64,000 nt of DNA from Paenibacillus sp. 37 (GCF_008386395.1 NZ_CP043761.1:2294001-2358000); one strand, 5' to 3'; positions 15,677 through 24,432 are shown, counted from the stretch's first letter. Numbers and translations are program-made. The notes: a model not told the origin generated them from the sequence alone.

Positions 15677-17362
15677 TTATTGTGCTGCGGTAACATTAAC
15701 GCTGTCAATATTTGGTCCTTCCGATCCAGTGGTAACCACTTTCAATGTATTGGTCCCCATGTTCATGGGGACCTGTATTGTTTTTTCAACCCAAGTGGAC
15801 CAGCTTCCCGTTGCCGGAAAGGGGTCGTTGCTAATGACTTTGGTTCCGTTCACAAAAATGTCGAGGTTACGGGTTCCGCTTTCCAGCGCATAACGAAACT
15901 TTACGTTTTTAGTACCTGTAATTGTGTTATTAATACCGTTCCATTGAATGGCTGAACCAGTCATCGCATTGAAGTTAACATACCCGGAGCCAGTGTAACC
16001 AGGGTAGATCGTTTCAATGGTAGCATCCGTAAGAGTTGTTCCGGTCTCGGCTTCATAAGTAGTGCCACTACCTGTATTTCCGCCGTTATTCCCGCCAGTA
16101 ATGTTGGCAACAAACGTTGTTACGCTCTGAGCCGGGAGCTGTGCCGTGAAGGCCCCATTGGATACGTTAAGCGAGGCCCCGCTTGCCAGGTTGCGACTGC
16201 TGTCCGTAATCCATGAGGACACCGTGGAGGCATTACCATTTTGCAGAACGAATTTTTGGCTTGTGGCCGAAGTTCCACGGTTAATTGCTACGACAACGAC
16301 CTTGTTATCCCCTTTGTAGGCAGAAACAAATGTGTTCGTATCCGGGTTTTTGGTTGCATCCACTCTGAGATAGCCAGGACGTACAAATTTGGAGAAATGG
16401 GCCATATTATATCCGCGTTTGCTTATGGTACCGTCCTCTTTCATCGGACCATACTGTCTGCGGATGTACCACCACACATAGGCCTGGAAATCACCTTCTA
16501 CCATGGCATTGTGCATGTGATAGGAAACGTCTAATGCTTCAGGCCAGCGGTCTGCTGAGTTGTTGTCACTGTTCGGAACATACACCTCAGTCATCCACAG
16601 TTCTTTGCCGGCTCCTTTTTGCTTAAAAAGAGGGTAGGCAAAATTCGAAATCTGGGTTCCATACGTATGTGCTCCCAGAATGTCCATGTTGGCAAGTGCC
16701 TGCGGATCATTCAGGATGGGGTCGGATATATTCTTTAAGTACTGGAAGGATTCAGGCGCCATGACTTTGGTACCTTGGATGGACCCGGCATTTTCTTTCA
16801 TGAATCGAAGGATCTCTTGTGGAGTCCACCAGGTCCAGTCATGAGCATAATCCGGTTCGTTTTGTACCGAAATGGCATACAGATCTACGCCGTTATTTTT
16901 CATGTAGGTTACAAAGTCGTTCAGATGTTGCGCATATGCAGTATATTTGTCGTATTTCAGACGTTTGGCATTGGTGTCCCCATTGCGGTTGAACGTTTCA
17001 ACCATGCTGCTTGGAGGATTCCACGGGGATGCGAATACGATAGCTCCTTTTTCAATAGCCCGTTTGGCAGTGGCAACTTCACGATACCAGTTATTGGAAT
17101 CTGGATCAACGTAGATCCTGAGAATTGAGAAGCCTAACTGATTCTGGTCATTACCAAAAGCAGTTTCACGTTGAGCGGGAGTCAGATCACCAATCCAGGC
17201 AGGAAGGTTAATGCCCCCAAAGCCCTTGATCAGCTGTTTTTCCGAGGACAAATTAATGTTGGCATCGCTGGCTGCTGACACATTTGTCGGGGTTAACATC
17301 AAAGGCAGGGCTGTTAAACAGGCCAAAAGAACATTAATCGTCTTTTTTAGTTTGAATTTCAC
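15677..17362 (-). CDS. xynC: Glucuronoxylanase, GH30 subfamily 8, with C-terminal CBM6/35-like module
   Basis: Secreted endoxylanase that cuts glucuronoxylan next to methylglucuronate side chains. About 561 residues: signal peptide to ASA near residue 34, a GH30 (beta/alpha)8 barrel plus side beta domain to about 430, a Gly/Asn/Thr linker, and a module starting YEAETGTTL of CBM6/CBM35 type. The acid/base Glu is in ISVQNEPDY (about residue 169) and the nucleophile Glu in LWMTEVYVP (about 259). The Arg in YVWWYIRRQYGP is the glucuronate-recognition residue of subfamily 8. AGGAGG directly abuts ATG 17371, so GTG 17362, 9 bases away, is the likelier start. As I recall, the Bacillus XynC lacks the binding module. 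Confidence 0.92.
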   Translation of the reverse strand: MKFKLKKTINVLLACLTALPLMLTPTNVSAASDANINLSSEKQLIKGFGGINLPAWIGDLTPAQRETAFGNDQNQLGFSILRIYVDPDSNNWYREVATAKRAIEKGAIVFASPWNPPSSMVETFNRNGDTNAKRLKYDKYTAYAQHLNDFVTYMKNNGVDLYAISVQNEPDYAHDWTWWTPQEILRFMKENAGSIQGTKVMAPESFQYLKNISDPILNDPQALANMDILGAHTYGTQISNFAYPLFKQKGAGKELWMTEVYVPNSDNNSADRWPEALDVSYHMHNAMVEGDFQAYVWWYIRRQYGPMKEDGTISKRGYNMAHFSKFVRPGYLRVDATKNPDTNTFVSAYKGDNKVVVVAINRGTSATSQKFVLQNGNASTVSSWITDSSRNLASGASLNVSNGAFTAQLPAQSVTTFVANITGGNNGGNTGSGTTYEAETGTTLTDATIETIYPGYTGSGYVNFNAMTGSAIQWNGINNTITGTKNVKFRYALESGTRNLDIFVNGTKVISNDPFPATGSWSTWVEKTIQVPMNMGTNTLKVVTTGSEGPNIDSVNVTAAQ

Positions 17363-17457
17363 TACTTTCATCCTCCTTGATAGTGGGAAATGGTTACATA
17401 GAGAAACCGTGACCAAAAAAACAAACAAGAATAGCGGATTGTCTGGCATTTATTTTA

Positions 17458-17471
17458 TGTAAACCCTTTCA
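17458..17471. promoter_or_regulatory. cre-like site in xylanase leader
   Basis: TGTAAACCCTTTCA differs from the catabolite-responsive consensus TGWAARCGYTWWCW only in the central CG. It lies about 60-70 bases downstream of the predicted transcription start, so CcpA would act as a roadblock. Confidence 0.45.
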
Positions 17472-17474
17472 AAA

Positions 17475-17481
17475 CCTCCTT
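17475..17481 (-). promoter_or_regulatory. Orphan Shine-Dalgarno in xylanase leader
   Basis: Minus-strand AAGGAGG, within a ten-base AAGGAGGTTT shared exactly with the pectate lyase leader, about 105-115 bases before the coding start. No start codon follows at useful distance (a TTG only 2 bases away gives a five-codon frame). Candidate mRNA-stabilising 30S-binding site. Confidence 0.45.
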
Positions 17482-17537
17482 CCATAAATCATAGGAAAGA
17501 AATGCAGCACATAAGCTCTTTCATTTGTTGATTCTAC

Positions 17538-17567
17538 TAAATAATTCCTAAACTGAAAACCTGACAA
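17538..17567 (-). promoter_or_regulatory. Possible sigma-A promoter of xynC
   Basis: Minus-strand TTGTCA (17562-17567) and TATTTA (17538-17543) with an 18-base spacer. Moderate match; it predicts a leader of about 165 bases that contains the cre-like and orphan Shine-Dalgarno elements. Confidence 0.4.
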
Positions 17568-17634
17568 ATTACAGTATTTTTTCTAATTAATCTCTATTTT
17601 CTAACTGTTCAATGACAGTTCTTGTCTGAATGCT

Positions 17635-17670
17635 AAGGAGGAAACGGGAATGATGGAGATCTTCACTTGA
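17635..17670 (+). promoter_or_regulatory. Leader with strong ribosome site and six-codon ORF
   Basis: AAGGAGG at 17635-17641 is placed 8 bases before an ATG at 17650 that opens a six-codon frame (MMEIFT) ending at 17670. It lies about 110 bases upstream of the deacetylase start. A direct repeat, GAGATCTTCA / GAGGTCTTCA (17656-17665 and 17675-17684), overlaps it. It may be a leader peptide or another mRNA-stabilising ribosome site. Confidence 0.35.
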
Positions 17671-17780
17671 GATAGAGGTCTTCAAGGGCGGGGATATTAT
17701 CATTAAGGAAGGCTTTGGCTTACATATTCCTCCCTTCATTATCAAACAATGAGATCACAGAAGTTACAGGGGAGGGAATC

Positions 17781-18620
17781 ATGATGAAGGTACAGAGAAA
17801 GAATTATCGATTCATTGCAGGTATCATGGCATTATTGATTGTGTTTTACGCAGGCTTATCGGCGGGAGGGCCTACAGCGGCAGCTTCAGAGTCCCCATCG
17901 AATCATAAACGGTTAGCAATTATCATCGATGACGTCGGAAATGACATGAAGGGAACGGCAGAGATTCTTGCGATGCCAGTTAAACTAACGGTAGCGGTTA
18001 TGCCCTTTTTGCCAACAACAAAGAAAGATGCGATAGCTGCACATGAAAAGGGGATGGATGTGATTGTGCACATGCCCATGGAACCCAAGAAAGGAAGACC
18101 TGAATGGCTGGGCCCCGGTGCAATCACATCCAATCTAACAGATGAAGAAGTCCGCTCACGCGTGGAGAAAGCGATTGATGATGTGCCCCACGCCATTGGC
18201 ATGAACAATCATATGGGTTCCAAAATTACTTCGGATAAACGCATCATGTCCATTGTGCTCGATGTATGCAAGGAGCGGGGCCTCTTCTTTGTAGACAGTC
18301 GTACGAACTTTCGCTCCGTGGTGGGGGAACTGGCCATATCCAAAAATATGCCACCTGTAGGTAATGACATTTTCCTGGATGATCAAAACTCCAAGCAACA
18401 CATTCGCAAGCAACTGGACCTGGCTGCTCAGCGTGCGATCGACAAGAATATCTGTGTTGTCATTGGTCATGTCGGTCATTCAGGGATGAACACATCCGCA
18501 GTAATTCGTGAATCCGTCTCCCGTCTGCAAAATCAGGTTCAATTTGTTGGAATCGGTGATCTGGTTCGAGATGTGTGGCAATGGCAATCTGCTCCTACAC
18601 TACCGACAGATAATAAATAA
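17781..18620 (+). CDS. Divergent polysaccharide deacetylase family protein
   Basis: 279-residue exported protein of the divergent polysaccharide deacetylase family (DUF610, YibQ type), a branch of the NodB fold whose substrate has not been firmly shown. The signal peptide or anchor is at about residues 11-36 (FIAGIMALLIVFYAGLSAGG). Family motifs: RLAIIIDDVGND (metal-site Asp pair), LTVAVMPFLP, DVIVHMPMEPK, GMNNHMGSKITSD and VIGHVGHSG. ATG 17781 or the adjacent ATG 17784 both fit GGGAGGG. Its 3' end overlaps by 26 bases the 3' end of the amidase gene on the other strand, so neither gene has a terminator of its own in between. Confidence 0.85.
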   Translation: MMKVQRKNYRFIAGIMALLIVFYAGLSAGGPTAAASESPSNHKRLAIIIDDVGNDMKGTAEILAMPVKLTVAVMPFLPTTKKDAIAAHEKGMDVIVHMPMEPKKGRPEWLGPGAITSNLTDEEVRSRVEKAIDDVPHAIGMNNHMGSKITSDKRIMSIVLDVCKERGLFFVDSRTNFRSVVGELAISKNMPPVGNDIFLDDQNSKQHIRKQLDLAAQRAIDKNICVVIGHVGHSGMNTSAVIRESVSRLQNQVQFVGIGDLVRDVWQWQSAPTLPTDNK

Positions 18621-19338
18621 TACCATTGGCAATGGATTGGGCGATTCGTTTTTGCTCAGCGGGGTCACTCATTCTGGCTCGATCTGCCGCATTGCTCAAA
18701 AATCCGGTTTCAACGATGACGGCAGGTTGCTTCACGTAATTCAATATATAAAAGGGCTTGCCCCATACGACCCCGTGCTCCGTTCCGTACAACTTGTTCA
18801 TGGCATCCTGAATGGATTGGGCCAGCAAATAACTCCTGCCTTCTTTCTGGTGCAGTACCACCGGGCCGTGTGCTGTCGATCGGGGACTCCAGTTCGCATG
18901 AATGCTGACCACGATATCTGTACTTACTTCTTCGCTAAGGCTTTTACGTTGGGCAAGATCTCTGGTATGACGGGAGCGGCTGTTCAGCCAGCGGTTCTCA
19001 TCACTAAGTGCATAATCACCCAGTCGATTGATGATAACGGCATAACCTTTGCTGCGAAGCAGGAGATAGACCTTTTGGCTAATAGCCAGATTGATATCTT
19101 TTTCCAGCACACCTTGGGCTGACGTACCACCGTCAATACCGCCATGGCCTACATCAAGCAGGATAACGGGTGCTGCAAAGGCATGATGACTTGAGCGATA
19201 AGCATCTCCATCGGTCACTGGCAACATGGATGGACTGTTCTGGGACGGGGCTGCTTTTCCATAAGCGACATGGGGCAGCATGGGAAGGCAATGGAAGCTG
19301 ATTAACAAGGCTACCGAAGCGGTCAGCAGCTTATGCAT
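18595..19338 (-). CDS. N-acetylmuramoyl-L-alanine amidase (Amidase_3, CwlD-like)
   Basis: Exported zinc amidase that splits the bond between muramic acid and the stem peptide. The 247 residues start with a signal peptide to about residue 28 (LLTASVALLISFHCLPMLPHVAYG). The Amidase_3 domain follows: ILLDVGHGGIDGGTS (first zinc His), GVLEKDINLAIS (zinc Glu), VVSIHANWSP (second zinc His) and AVIVETGFLSN (catalytic Glu). The domain is complete, with no wall-binding repeats, as in CwlD, which makes muramic lactam in spore cortex; general wall turnover is the alternative. ATG 19338 is preferred over the longer frame, as GGAGTG precedes it and the signal peptide follows. Convergent overlap with the deacetylase gene. 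Confidence 0.87.
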   Translation of the reverse strand: MHKLLTASVALLISFHCLPMLPHVAYGKAAPSQNSPSMLPVTDGDAYRSSHHAFAAPVILLDVGHGGIDGGTSAQGVLEKDINLAISQKVYLLLRSKGYAVIINRLGDYALSDENRWLNSRSRHTRDLAQRKSLSEEVSTDIVVSIHANWSPRSTAHGPVVLHQKEGRSYLLAQSIQDAMNKLYGTEHGVVWGKPFYILNYVKQPAVIVETGFLSNAADRARMSDPAEQKRIAQSIANGIIYYLSVV

Positions 19339-19532
19339 GGGAATACACACTCCTTCATGAAATAGGTATCGAATGCAGATTAACGACTCGATGGATACCT
19401 TTGGCATTAGACTGTGCATTCTGAGGGTTTTCATACTTCTTTCAATAAAAAAAATGTTTAACCAGTACACATCCTGCACATAATAGAACTATCGTAAGCT
19501 CCGCGAATGTGCAGGAGCGAAGGAGGCAGATC

Positions 19533-19751
19533 ATGGCCAAAAGTGATGAATTGGTAAAATACATTACGCAGCGGGTTGTTCATTATATCGATACGCCGAA
19601 GGATGAGCGGAAAGGCCGCACCAAAAAGAAAGAGCCGTGGGCGATGAAATGGTTTGGTATGATCCCTTTCGCTGTTTCCCTGTGGGTGGGGAAAAAGGAA
19701 AAAGAATTCGATACACAGTCTCATAAACGAAGTTCTTCGGGTAAAGGGTGA
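19533..19751 (+). CDS. yqzE: YqzE family protein
   Basis: 72-residue protein matching firmicute YqzE: an N-terminal helix DELVKYITQRVVHYIDTPKDERK, a Lys-rich stretch, then WAMKWFGMIPFAVSLWVGKKEKE, which could be one short membrane segment. YqzE genes often sit near comG-type competence operons in Bacillus, but no com gene is seen here. Function is not established. ATG 19533 follows AGGAGG at 6 bases; the frame upstream of it has no ribosome site. A terminator follows. Confidence 0.82.
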   Translation: MAKSDELVKYITQRVVHYIDTPKDERKGRTKKKEPWAMKWFGMIPFAVSLWVGKKEKEFDTQSHKRSSSGKG

Positions 19752-19784
19752 CTATCGCTTACCTATTTCACTAATGTAAAGCAA

Positions 19785-19828
19785 AAAGACGCAATCCCTT
19801 AATAAATATGGGAAGGCGTCTTATTTGT
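19785..19828. terminator. Terminator between yqzE and the convergent gene
   Basis: AAGACGC / GCGTCTT stem with a further inner pairing (TCCC / GGGA) and AT-rich flanks on both sides. It probably serves yqzE and may also stop the exported-protein gene on the minus strand. Confidence 0.75.
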
Positions 19829-19885
19829 TGTCGATGTTTATAGTTTTACACGTTATCTGACTGTATGTTAAGAATTTGCTGATGA

Positions 19886-20893
19886 TCAAGGATTTAAGAG
19901 GTAAAAATGGCCATCTTGCTGCAATGTACTCAAAGGGATAAAGCGTTGAATGGATGATTTTCCACCTAGCGCTACATATAGAATGGACTCTGCTTCCTGA
20001 TCTGTATGCCACAGCTGATAACCGCTAACGGGTAAAGGACCGCCGTATACGATATTACGATCACCCGCTGAGAAAACAATCCCTTGATTCTCCCCGTGTT
20101 GTATTACATCTTTTGCCCGGTCGGCAGCAACAGGCTTGGCGGTAATCCACAACAGATTGTCAGCCGGATTAAAGACGGGTCTGAGATAAAATGGATCGAC
20201 TGATAAAGATGGCGTTGTGGACAAATCAGTTATGCTGGCAGAGATCTGTTTGGAATCAGCCTCCAGCAGGTTCAGGAACTCTGACGGTAGTACATCTCCG
20301 TTCGTAGCATCAATATAAAGTGCAGGTTGACTAGGTTGTTCCACTTTCCAATATGCCAGCAGGGGAAGAGCATAACCAAGATGAAGCTCTCCTCCGGCAG
20401 CAAGTAATGCCTCAAGGTTCACATGTTGTCGATCTAAGGCTTGTCCAAGAAGTTCATTGTTGTATGGTGACTGTTCTCCTTGACCATATTCACTAAGCAT
20501 CATCTGTCCCTGTTCTGTGGCGGTAATAATCATGTATCCGATAGGTTTACCCTCAAATGCAGCTTGCACCAGCCAGCTATGTGTACCCGGCCCCAGAGGA
20601 TAGAAGTCCAGGTCGGCGTTCTTCCAATTTGCTTCGGCGTTAGCCGTACCGAGTGTAACTGCTTGTTGCTCTGCAAATCGTTGCACAGCAGCGGGAGCTA
20701 GCTTGTCATTCTGGAATGCATGATGTTCGGGACTATATTCTGTGGATGATTCGGGGGACAGCGAAGACGCTTTTTGTTCCTCTGCATTGGCTATCGACCA
20801 AAAAGAGAATAGGGCAAGACAACTGAGCAAGCCCAAGGTTATACAGGTTGTTTTCCGAGCGTTGTTCCAACATGTATGAAAGAATCGTTTCAA
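19886..20893 (-). CDS. Exported protein of unknown function
   Basis: I do not recognise a named family. The 335 residues begin with a signal peptide (about 1-37, ending SIANAEE). Residues about 60-210 contain WLVQAAFEGKPIGYMIITATEQGQMMLSEYGQG and later YWKVEQPSQPALYIDATNGDVL. These resemble the non-catalytic, propeptide-like domains found in front of some secreted cysteine peptidases, which hold an ...GYlIvs...g..l.e...g... pattern. Residues 215-335 form a second, beta-rich part (VFSAGDRNIVYGGPLPVSGYQLWHTDQ) but no peptidase motif is evident. It could be a stand-alone inhibitor or adhesion protein; that is inference. Its start is not preceded by a strong ribosome site that I can point to. Confidence 0.7.
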   Translation of the reverse strand: MKRFFHTCWNNARKTTCITLGLLSCLALFSFWSIANAEEQKASSLSPESSTEYSPEHHAFQNDKLAPAAVQRFAEQQAVTLGTANAEANWKNADLDFYPLGPGTHSWLVQAAFEGKPIGYMIITATEQGQMMLSEYGQGEQSPYNNELLGQALDRQHVNLEALLAAGGELHLGYALPLLAYWKVEQPSQPALYIDATNGDVLPSEFLNLLEADSKQISASITDLSTTPSLSVDPFYLRPVFNPADNLLWITAKPVAADRAKDVIQHGENQGIVFSAGDRNIVYGGPLPVSGYQLWHTDQEAESILYVALGGKSSIQRFIPLSTLQQDGHFYLLNP

Positions 20894-21002
20894 ATTTACA
20901 CCTACTTTTCATTTATCCGTTACCTGAGCGGGTTCTAGTTTCATTCTAGGGGACAGGCTATGCAAAGGATGCTGCAACCTGTCGGGCAGCTGATCATGAA
21001 TA

Positions 21003-21042
21003 AACACTACTTTTGCCAGCATTTGCAGGAAAAGTAGTGTCT
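21003..21042 (-). terminator. Terminator of the yqhH-yqhG operon
   Basis: Stem ACACTACTTTT / AAAAGTAGTGT extended by GCC / GCA-type inner pairs. It is read on the minus strand just after the yqhG stop, and ends in TTTAT. Confidence 0.8.
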
Positions 21043-21057
21043 TCGTCTATCTTTCGT

Positions 21058-22251
21058 TTATCTTAAGTGAAACATACCGCTGCTAATGGCAGTCACTTTC
21101 ACTTTGGGTTCATATTGCCAGATCATCTCGGTCCGGCGTGTCTCATACTGCAGTTTCATAGCCTCACGATCGATTACCGCCTGTTTTGCTTTCTCTTCTT
21201 CGGCATCTGTCTCGGAGTCGATCGGTACTGCGGCCTCTGCCGCCAGCTCTACATCTGCTCCAATGGGTTTAGCGTTAGGTATATCCAGAACTTTTCTCAG
21301 GGGTACAGGTGGCGTGCGGTCAGAAGTGACTTTCTCCATGTCTGAGGTTATGTTACCTAGTAATTCTACCTCAGGCGTATCTTCCCGGAGTACCGCCTCA
21401 TAGTAGGTGTCCAACACGTCCAGCTCCAGATCAAGCCGCTCTTGGGCTTTCTCAGCCCAGCTATAATCGAGTTCCAACAAGCGGTTCGTCAAATGAGATT
21501 CCAGAGCAGCTCCGGCATCGGATAACGAAACTTTAGCTGTCTGCACATGCATGTTCTCTGCGAGCCTTGGACTGAGATCACGTCGATTAAGCTTAGTGCC
21601 GAATTTTTCTATAATCTCACCCGAGCGAAGGGAGATGCCGAGAAAATGCAATTCCTCCCGTTTCAAATCACAGGCGAATTCTACCTTGAAACAGACACCA
21701 AGCCAAGGTTCATATACGGCTGGCGCTGTAGCGCGTAATTGCCGTTTGGGAGCCTGTTCGAACAGGTTCACGAAGGCACCGCCTTCACGGGCTGCGCCGA
21801 AAATCTGTTGGAGCCTGCGACTGCCATACACCACTTCTTCACGCAATATTCGACCTGGCCCCAGCTGTGGCAGCGATGGCGTAATACCGAAGTAACGACC
21901 CAGAATGGTATCTTTCGGTGGCTCACCTGGGGTATTCCCATTGGTTACGCCATTCGTACCCGCAGGGTCAGTTACAACCGGAGGTGATGTTTGCGCTGCT
22001 TTGGCTTCTGCTGCTTCAATGGCCTGCTGATAACTGTCAGGATCGAATATAAATGTGAAAGACATGGTCTCAGCGGGTGCTCCGGTTCGTTCCACGAACC
22101 CCCAATAATAGGGGCGATTGGTCAACGCTTTGTCCGCCTCAGGCGAGAGTTTGACTGTAACATGGGCAGGGGAACGCTCCATAATCTGACAATCCAGTGC
22201 TTCCAGATAGGTGAGAACATAAGCCTGCACTTCATGGGGGGACATGGTCAT
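21058..22251 (-). CDS. yqhG: YqhG family protein
   Basis: 397-residue cytosolic protein of the YqhG family. Early residues HEVQAYVLTYLEALDCQIMERSPAHVTVKLSPEADKAL and RPYYWGFVERTGAP match the family, as do GPGRILREEVVYGSRRLQQIF and VCFKVEFACDLKREELHFLGISLRSG. The Ala/Pro/Gly-rich insert at about 85-115 and an acidic stretch at about 335-355 look like linkers. Its role is not established, but the gene is found next to the SNF2-type helicase yqhH here as in Bacillus. It begins 3 bases after the yqhH stop, with the AAAGGAGG ribosome site inside yqhH, so the two are co-translated and probably act together. Confidence 0.85.
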   Translation of the reverse strand: MTMSPHEVQAYVLTYLEALDCQIMERSPAHVTVKLSPEADKALTNRPYYWGFVERTGAPAETMSFTFIFDPDSYQQAIEAAEAKAAQTSPPVVTDPAGTNGVTNGNTPGEPPKDTILGRYFGITPSLPQLGPGRILREEVVYGSRRLQQIFGAAREGGAFVNLFEQAPKRQLRATAPAVYEPWLGVCFKVEFACDLKREELHFLGISLRSGEIIEKFGTKLNRRDLSPRLAENMHVQTAKVSLSDAGAALESHLTNRLLELDYSWAEKAQERLDLELDVLDTYYEAVLREDTPEVELLGNITSDMEKVTSDRTPPVPLRKVLDIPNAKPIGADVELAAEAAVPIDSETDAEEEKAKQAVIDREAMKLQYETRRTEMIWQYEPKVKVTAISSGMFHLR

Positions 22252-22254
22252 GAG

Positions 22255-24018
22255 TTAGCTACCTCCTTTGCGAAGATCTAACAACCCGGATACGGCAGGC
22301 CCTTCATCGGAAACCTCACGTTGAATAGAGTTCAGCGATTGTCCAAGTGAATCCATTTTGCGGCGAATATCCTCATCAGTTTGTGATTCCAGCATGATTT
22401 TGTACAAACTTTTCTCAATAGACTCCTTCTTCTCCAGCCGTTCCAGAATGACATCCAGCCCGCCGATCACCATCTCAAACATATTGATCTTCTCATGCAG
22501 CAGATTCAGAATATGTTCCTCTATGGTTCCGGTCGTGGATAAATTGAAGATGTTCACGTCATTTTGCTGTCCCAGCCGGTGTACCCGACCGATCCGCTGC
22601 TCTACCCGCATAGGGTTCCAAGGCAGATCAAAGTTGACCATATGATGGCAAAATTGCAGATTAATGCCTTCGCCACCCGCTTCGGTTGCAATCATGGCCT
22701 GCACACGCCCGCGGAAGAGATCCATCATCCAGTCTTTTTTGCCTCGATTCATGCCACCCCGGTAGGGTACAGCCGTAAGCCCATTGTTGCGGAAATAGTT
22801 TAGCAGATACTCCTGCGTGGCCCGGTATTCGGTGAAGATAATTACTTTTTCATTCATGTTCCGAACCAGCTCCATCGTTTTCTCCGCTTTGGTATTCTCC
22901 TTGATCGCTTTAATATGGGCAACGAGTTCCCAAATCTTGTCCCGAAGGGGCGAGTCCAGCGGAAGTTTCTTCGACAGATTCACCAGCGTCACGAATACAG
23001 CATCTCGACTGCTGCACACTTCACGCTGCAATGTAACAAGGGAGAGCATGCTGCTCAGATTGCCGCCAGCTTCCTGGTACTGGTCTTTAACAAAGGAAGT
23101 CACGCCATCATAAAGCGCTTGTTCTTCAGACGATAGTTGCAGATTCACGTTGGAGACGTTCCGTTTGGTAAATTGAACGGGGCCTTCGCCGCGGCGGTTA
23201 CGAATCATGACTTTGGATAACTCGTTCTTAAGCTGTTCCTGATTTTTCGGAACCCGTTTGTCTACAACAAAGTTGGCCGCAAAGTCACCCTGACGGCCCA
23301 GCTGACCGGGCTTCAGCAGGTTGATCAGATTGAACAACTCGCTCATATCGTTCTGCACAGGTGTAGCTGTGAGCAGCAGACAATACTTTTTGCGCAATTT
23401 CAGCATGAACTGATAGTTGGTTGTTTTCTTGTTTTTGAGCTTATGGGCCTCGTCAATAATGATCATGTCGTAATCGGTATTCAGCAGCATATCTTTATGC
23501 GGGTCACGTTTGGCTGTATCCATGGAAGCAACAACCACTTCATTCTGCCAGGAATAGGCCTTTTTCTGGGCAATGGCAGGGATGCCAAATTTCGAATTCA
23601 ACTCCCGTACCCATTGCAGCACAAGAGACGCTGGCACGAGAATGAGTACCTTGGATACGAGACCCCGAACCATATATTCTTTCAGAATGAGACCAGCTTC
23701 AATGGTTTTGCCAAGACCCACCTCATCGGCGAGAATGGCCCGGCCTGACATTTCAAATAATACTCTGCGTGCAGTGTCCATCTGGTGAGGGAGTGGAGTG
23801 AGGCCTTGCAGATGCTTGAGACATTGGATCTCGTCAAAATTGGGAATCAGATTGGTTTCTTCGGCTTGAATGCCCAGTTGGAAGAGTCGATAATCCCCCC
23901 AAGGACCTCCTTTATCCAGTCGTGATTCCAATTGATTAATCCAGCTTCGATCAAATTCCAACGGAACGGGCAGCTCGGCTACAGGTTGATTGGTGTGGTG
24001 CGGGTTTTTCCGGTTCAT
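22255..24018 (-). CDS. yqhH: SNF2-type helicase/ATPase YqhH (RapA-like)
   Basis: 587-residue superfamily 2 ATPase expected to translocate on nucleic acid or remodel protein-nucleic acid complexes. Helicase motifs in order: DEVGLGKTIEAGLI (Walker A, about residues 97-110), SLVLQWVRE, VVASMDTAKRD, IIIDEAHKLKN (DEAH box), LLLTATPVQN (motif III), then in the second lobe VIIFTEYRATQEYL, ATEAGGEGINLQFC (motif V) and RVEQRIGRVHRLGQ (motif VI). There are no accessory N-terminal Tudor-like or C-terminal domains of full RapA, so it is a compact form. The first gene of the yqhH-yqhG operon, divergent from nrdJ. The ATG is preceded by GGGGAGGAAGCACC. Confidence 0.92.
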   Translation of the reverse strand: MNRKNPHHTNQPVAELPVPLEFDRSWINQLESRLDKGGPWGDYRLFQLGIQAEETNLIPNFDEIQCLKHLQGLTPLPHQMDTARRVLFEMSGRAILADEVGLGKTIEAGLILKEYMVRGLVSKVLILVPASLVLQWVRELNSKFGIPAIAQKKAYSWQNEVVVASMDTAKRDPHKDMLLNTDYDMIIIDEAHKLKNKKTTNYQFMLKLRKKYCLLLTATPVQNDMSELFNLINLLKPGQLGRQGDFAANFVVDKRVPKNQEQLKNELSKVMIRNRRGEGPVQFTKRNVSNVNLQLSSEEQALYDGVTSFVKDQYQEAGGNLSSMLSLVTLQREVCSSRDAVFVTLVNLSKKLPLDSPLRDKIWELVAHIKAIKENTKAEKTMELVRNMNEKVIIFTEYRATQEYLLNYFRNNGLTAVPYRGGMNRGKKDWMMDLFRGRVQAMIATEAGGEGINLQFCHHMVNFDLPWNPMRVEQRIGRVHRLGQQNDVNIFNLSTTGTIEEHILNLLHEKINMFEMVIGGLDVILERLEKKESIEKSLYKIMLESQTDEDIRRKMDSLGQSLNSIQREVSDEGPAVSGLLDLRKGGS

Positions 24019-24432
24019 GGTGCTTCCTCCCCTGCCATACGTGATGACGTTTTATTCGTAGGTAATAGTATGGACGAATGAGAGGTAGTTCATAACTATA
24101 CAAGTTGAACTACAGTTTATTTGCACGAACACTACGATGACAGAACAACCTTCCAATCGCTGTTATCCCCAGATTTCTTTGATTCCCTTTTCTGGAGGGG
24201 AAATCCGGTGATAAAGGCGAACGCTTCGCTTTTTCAGGTTTTTTCTGTCCTCTCCGTTGATGTGCAAATGATTAGTTTAACTTATATTGAACCCAGAAAT
24301 TTAGTAAAGGCACATGTTTTTTTGTCCCAAAAAATTCACAGGTTTTGTATGCGTGAGTCTAAGGGTGTGTGAAGAAGCTTGTCCGAGCAGGAGAGTCTAA
24401 AAAATAAGGTCTGTGATAAAAGTCATATAGAA
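24019..24432. other. Long divergent intergenic region with possible structured repeat
   Basis: Between yqhH and nrdJ. Nothing coding is credible. Around 24165-24290 lie a pyrimidine/purine-rich inverted segment (CCCAGATTTC..., CTGGAGGGGAAATCC) and a small hairpin GCGAA-CGC-TTCGC (about 24218-24230) followed by T-rich sequence. I suspect a dispersed intergenic repeat but cannot test that from one window. I looked for a cobalamin riboswitch and saw no B12-box. Confidence 0.35.

Noticed and set aside
24121..24372. 83-codon frame between yqhH and nrdJ
   Set aside because: No Shine-Dalgarno, no recognisable domain, and it covers the candidate structured element.
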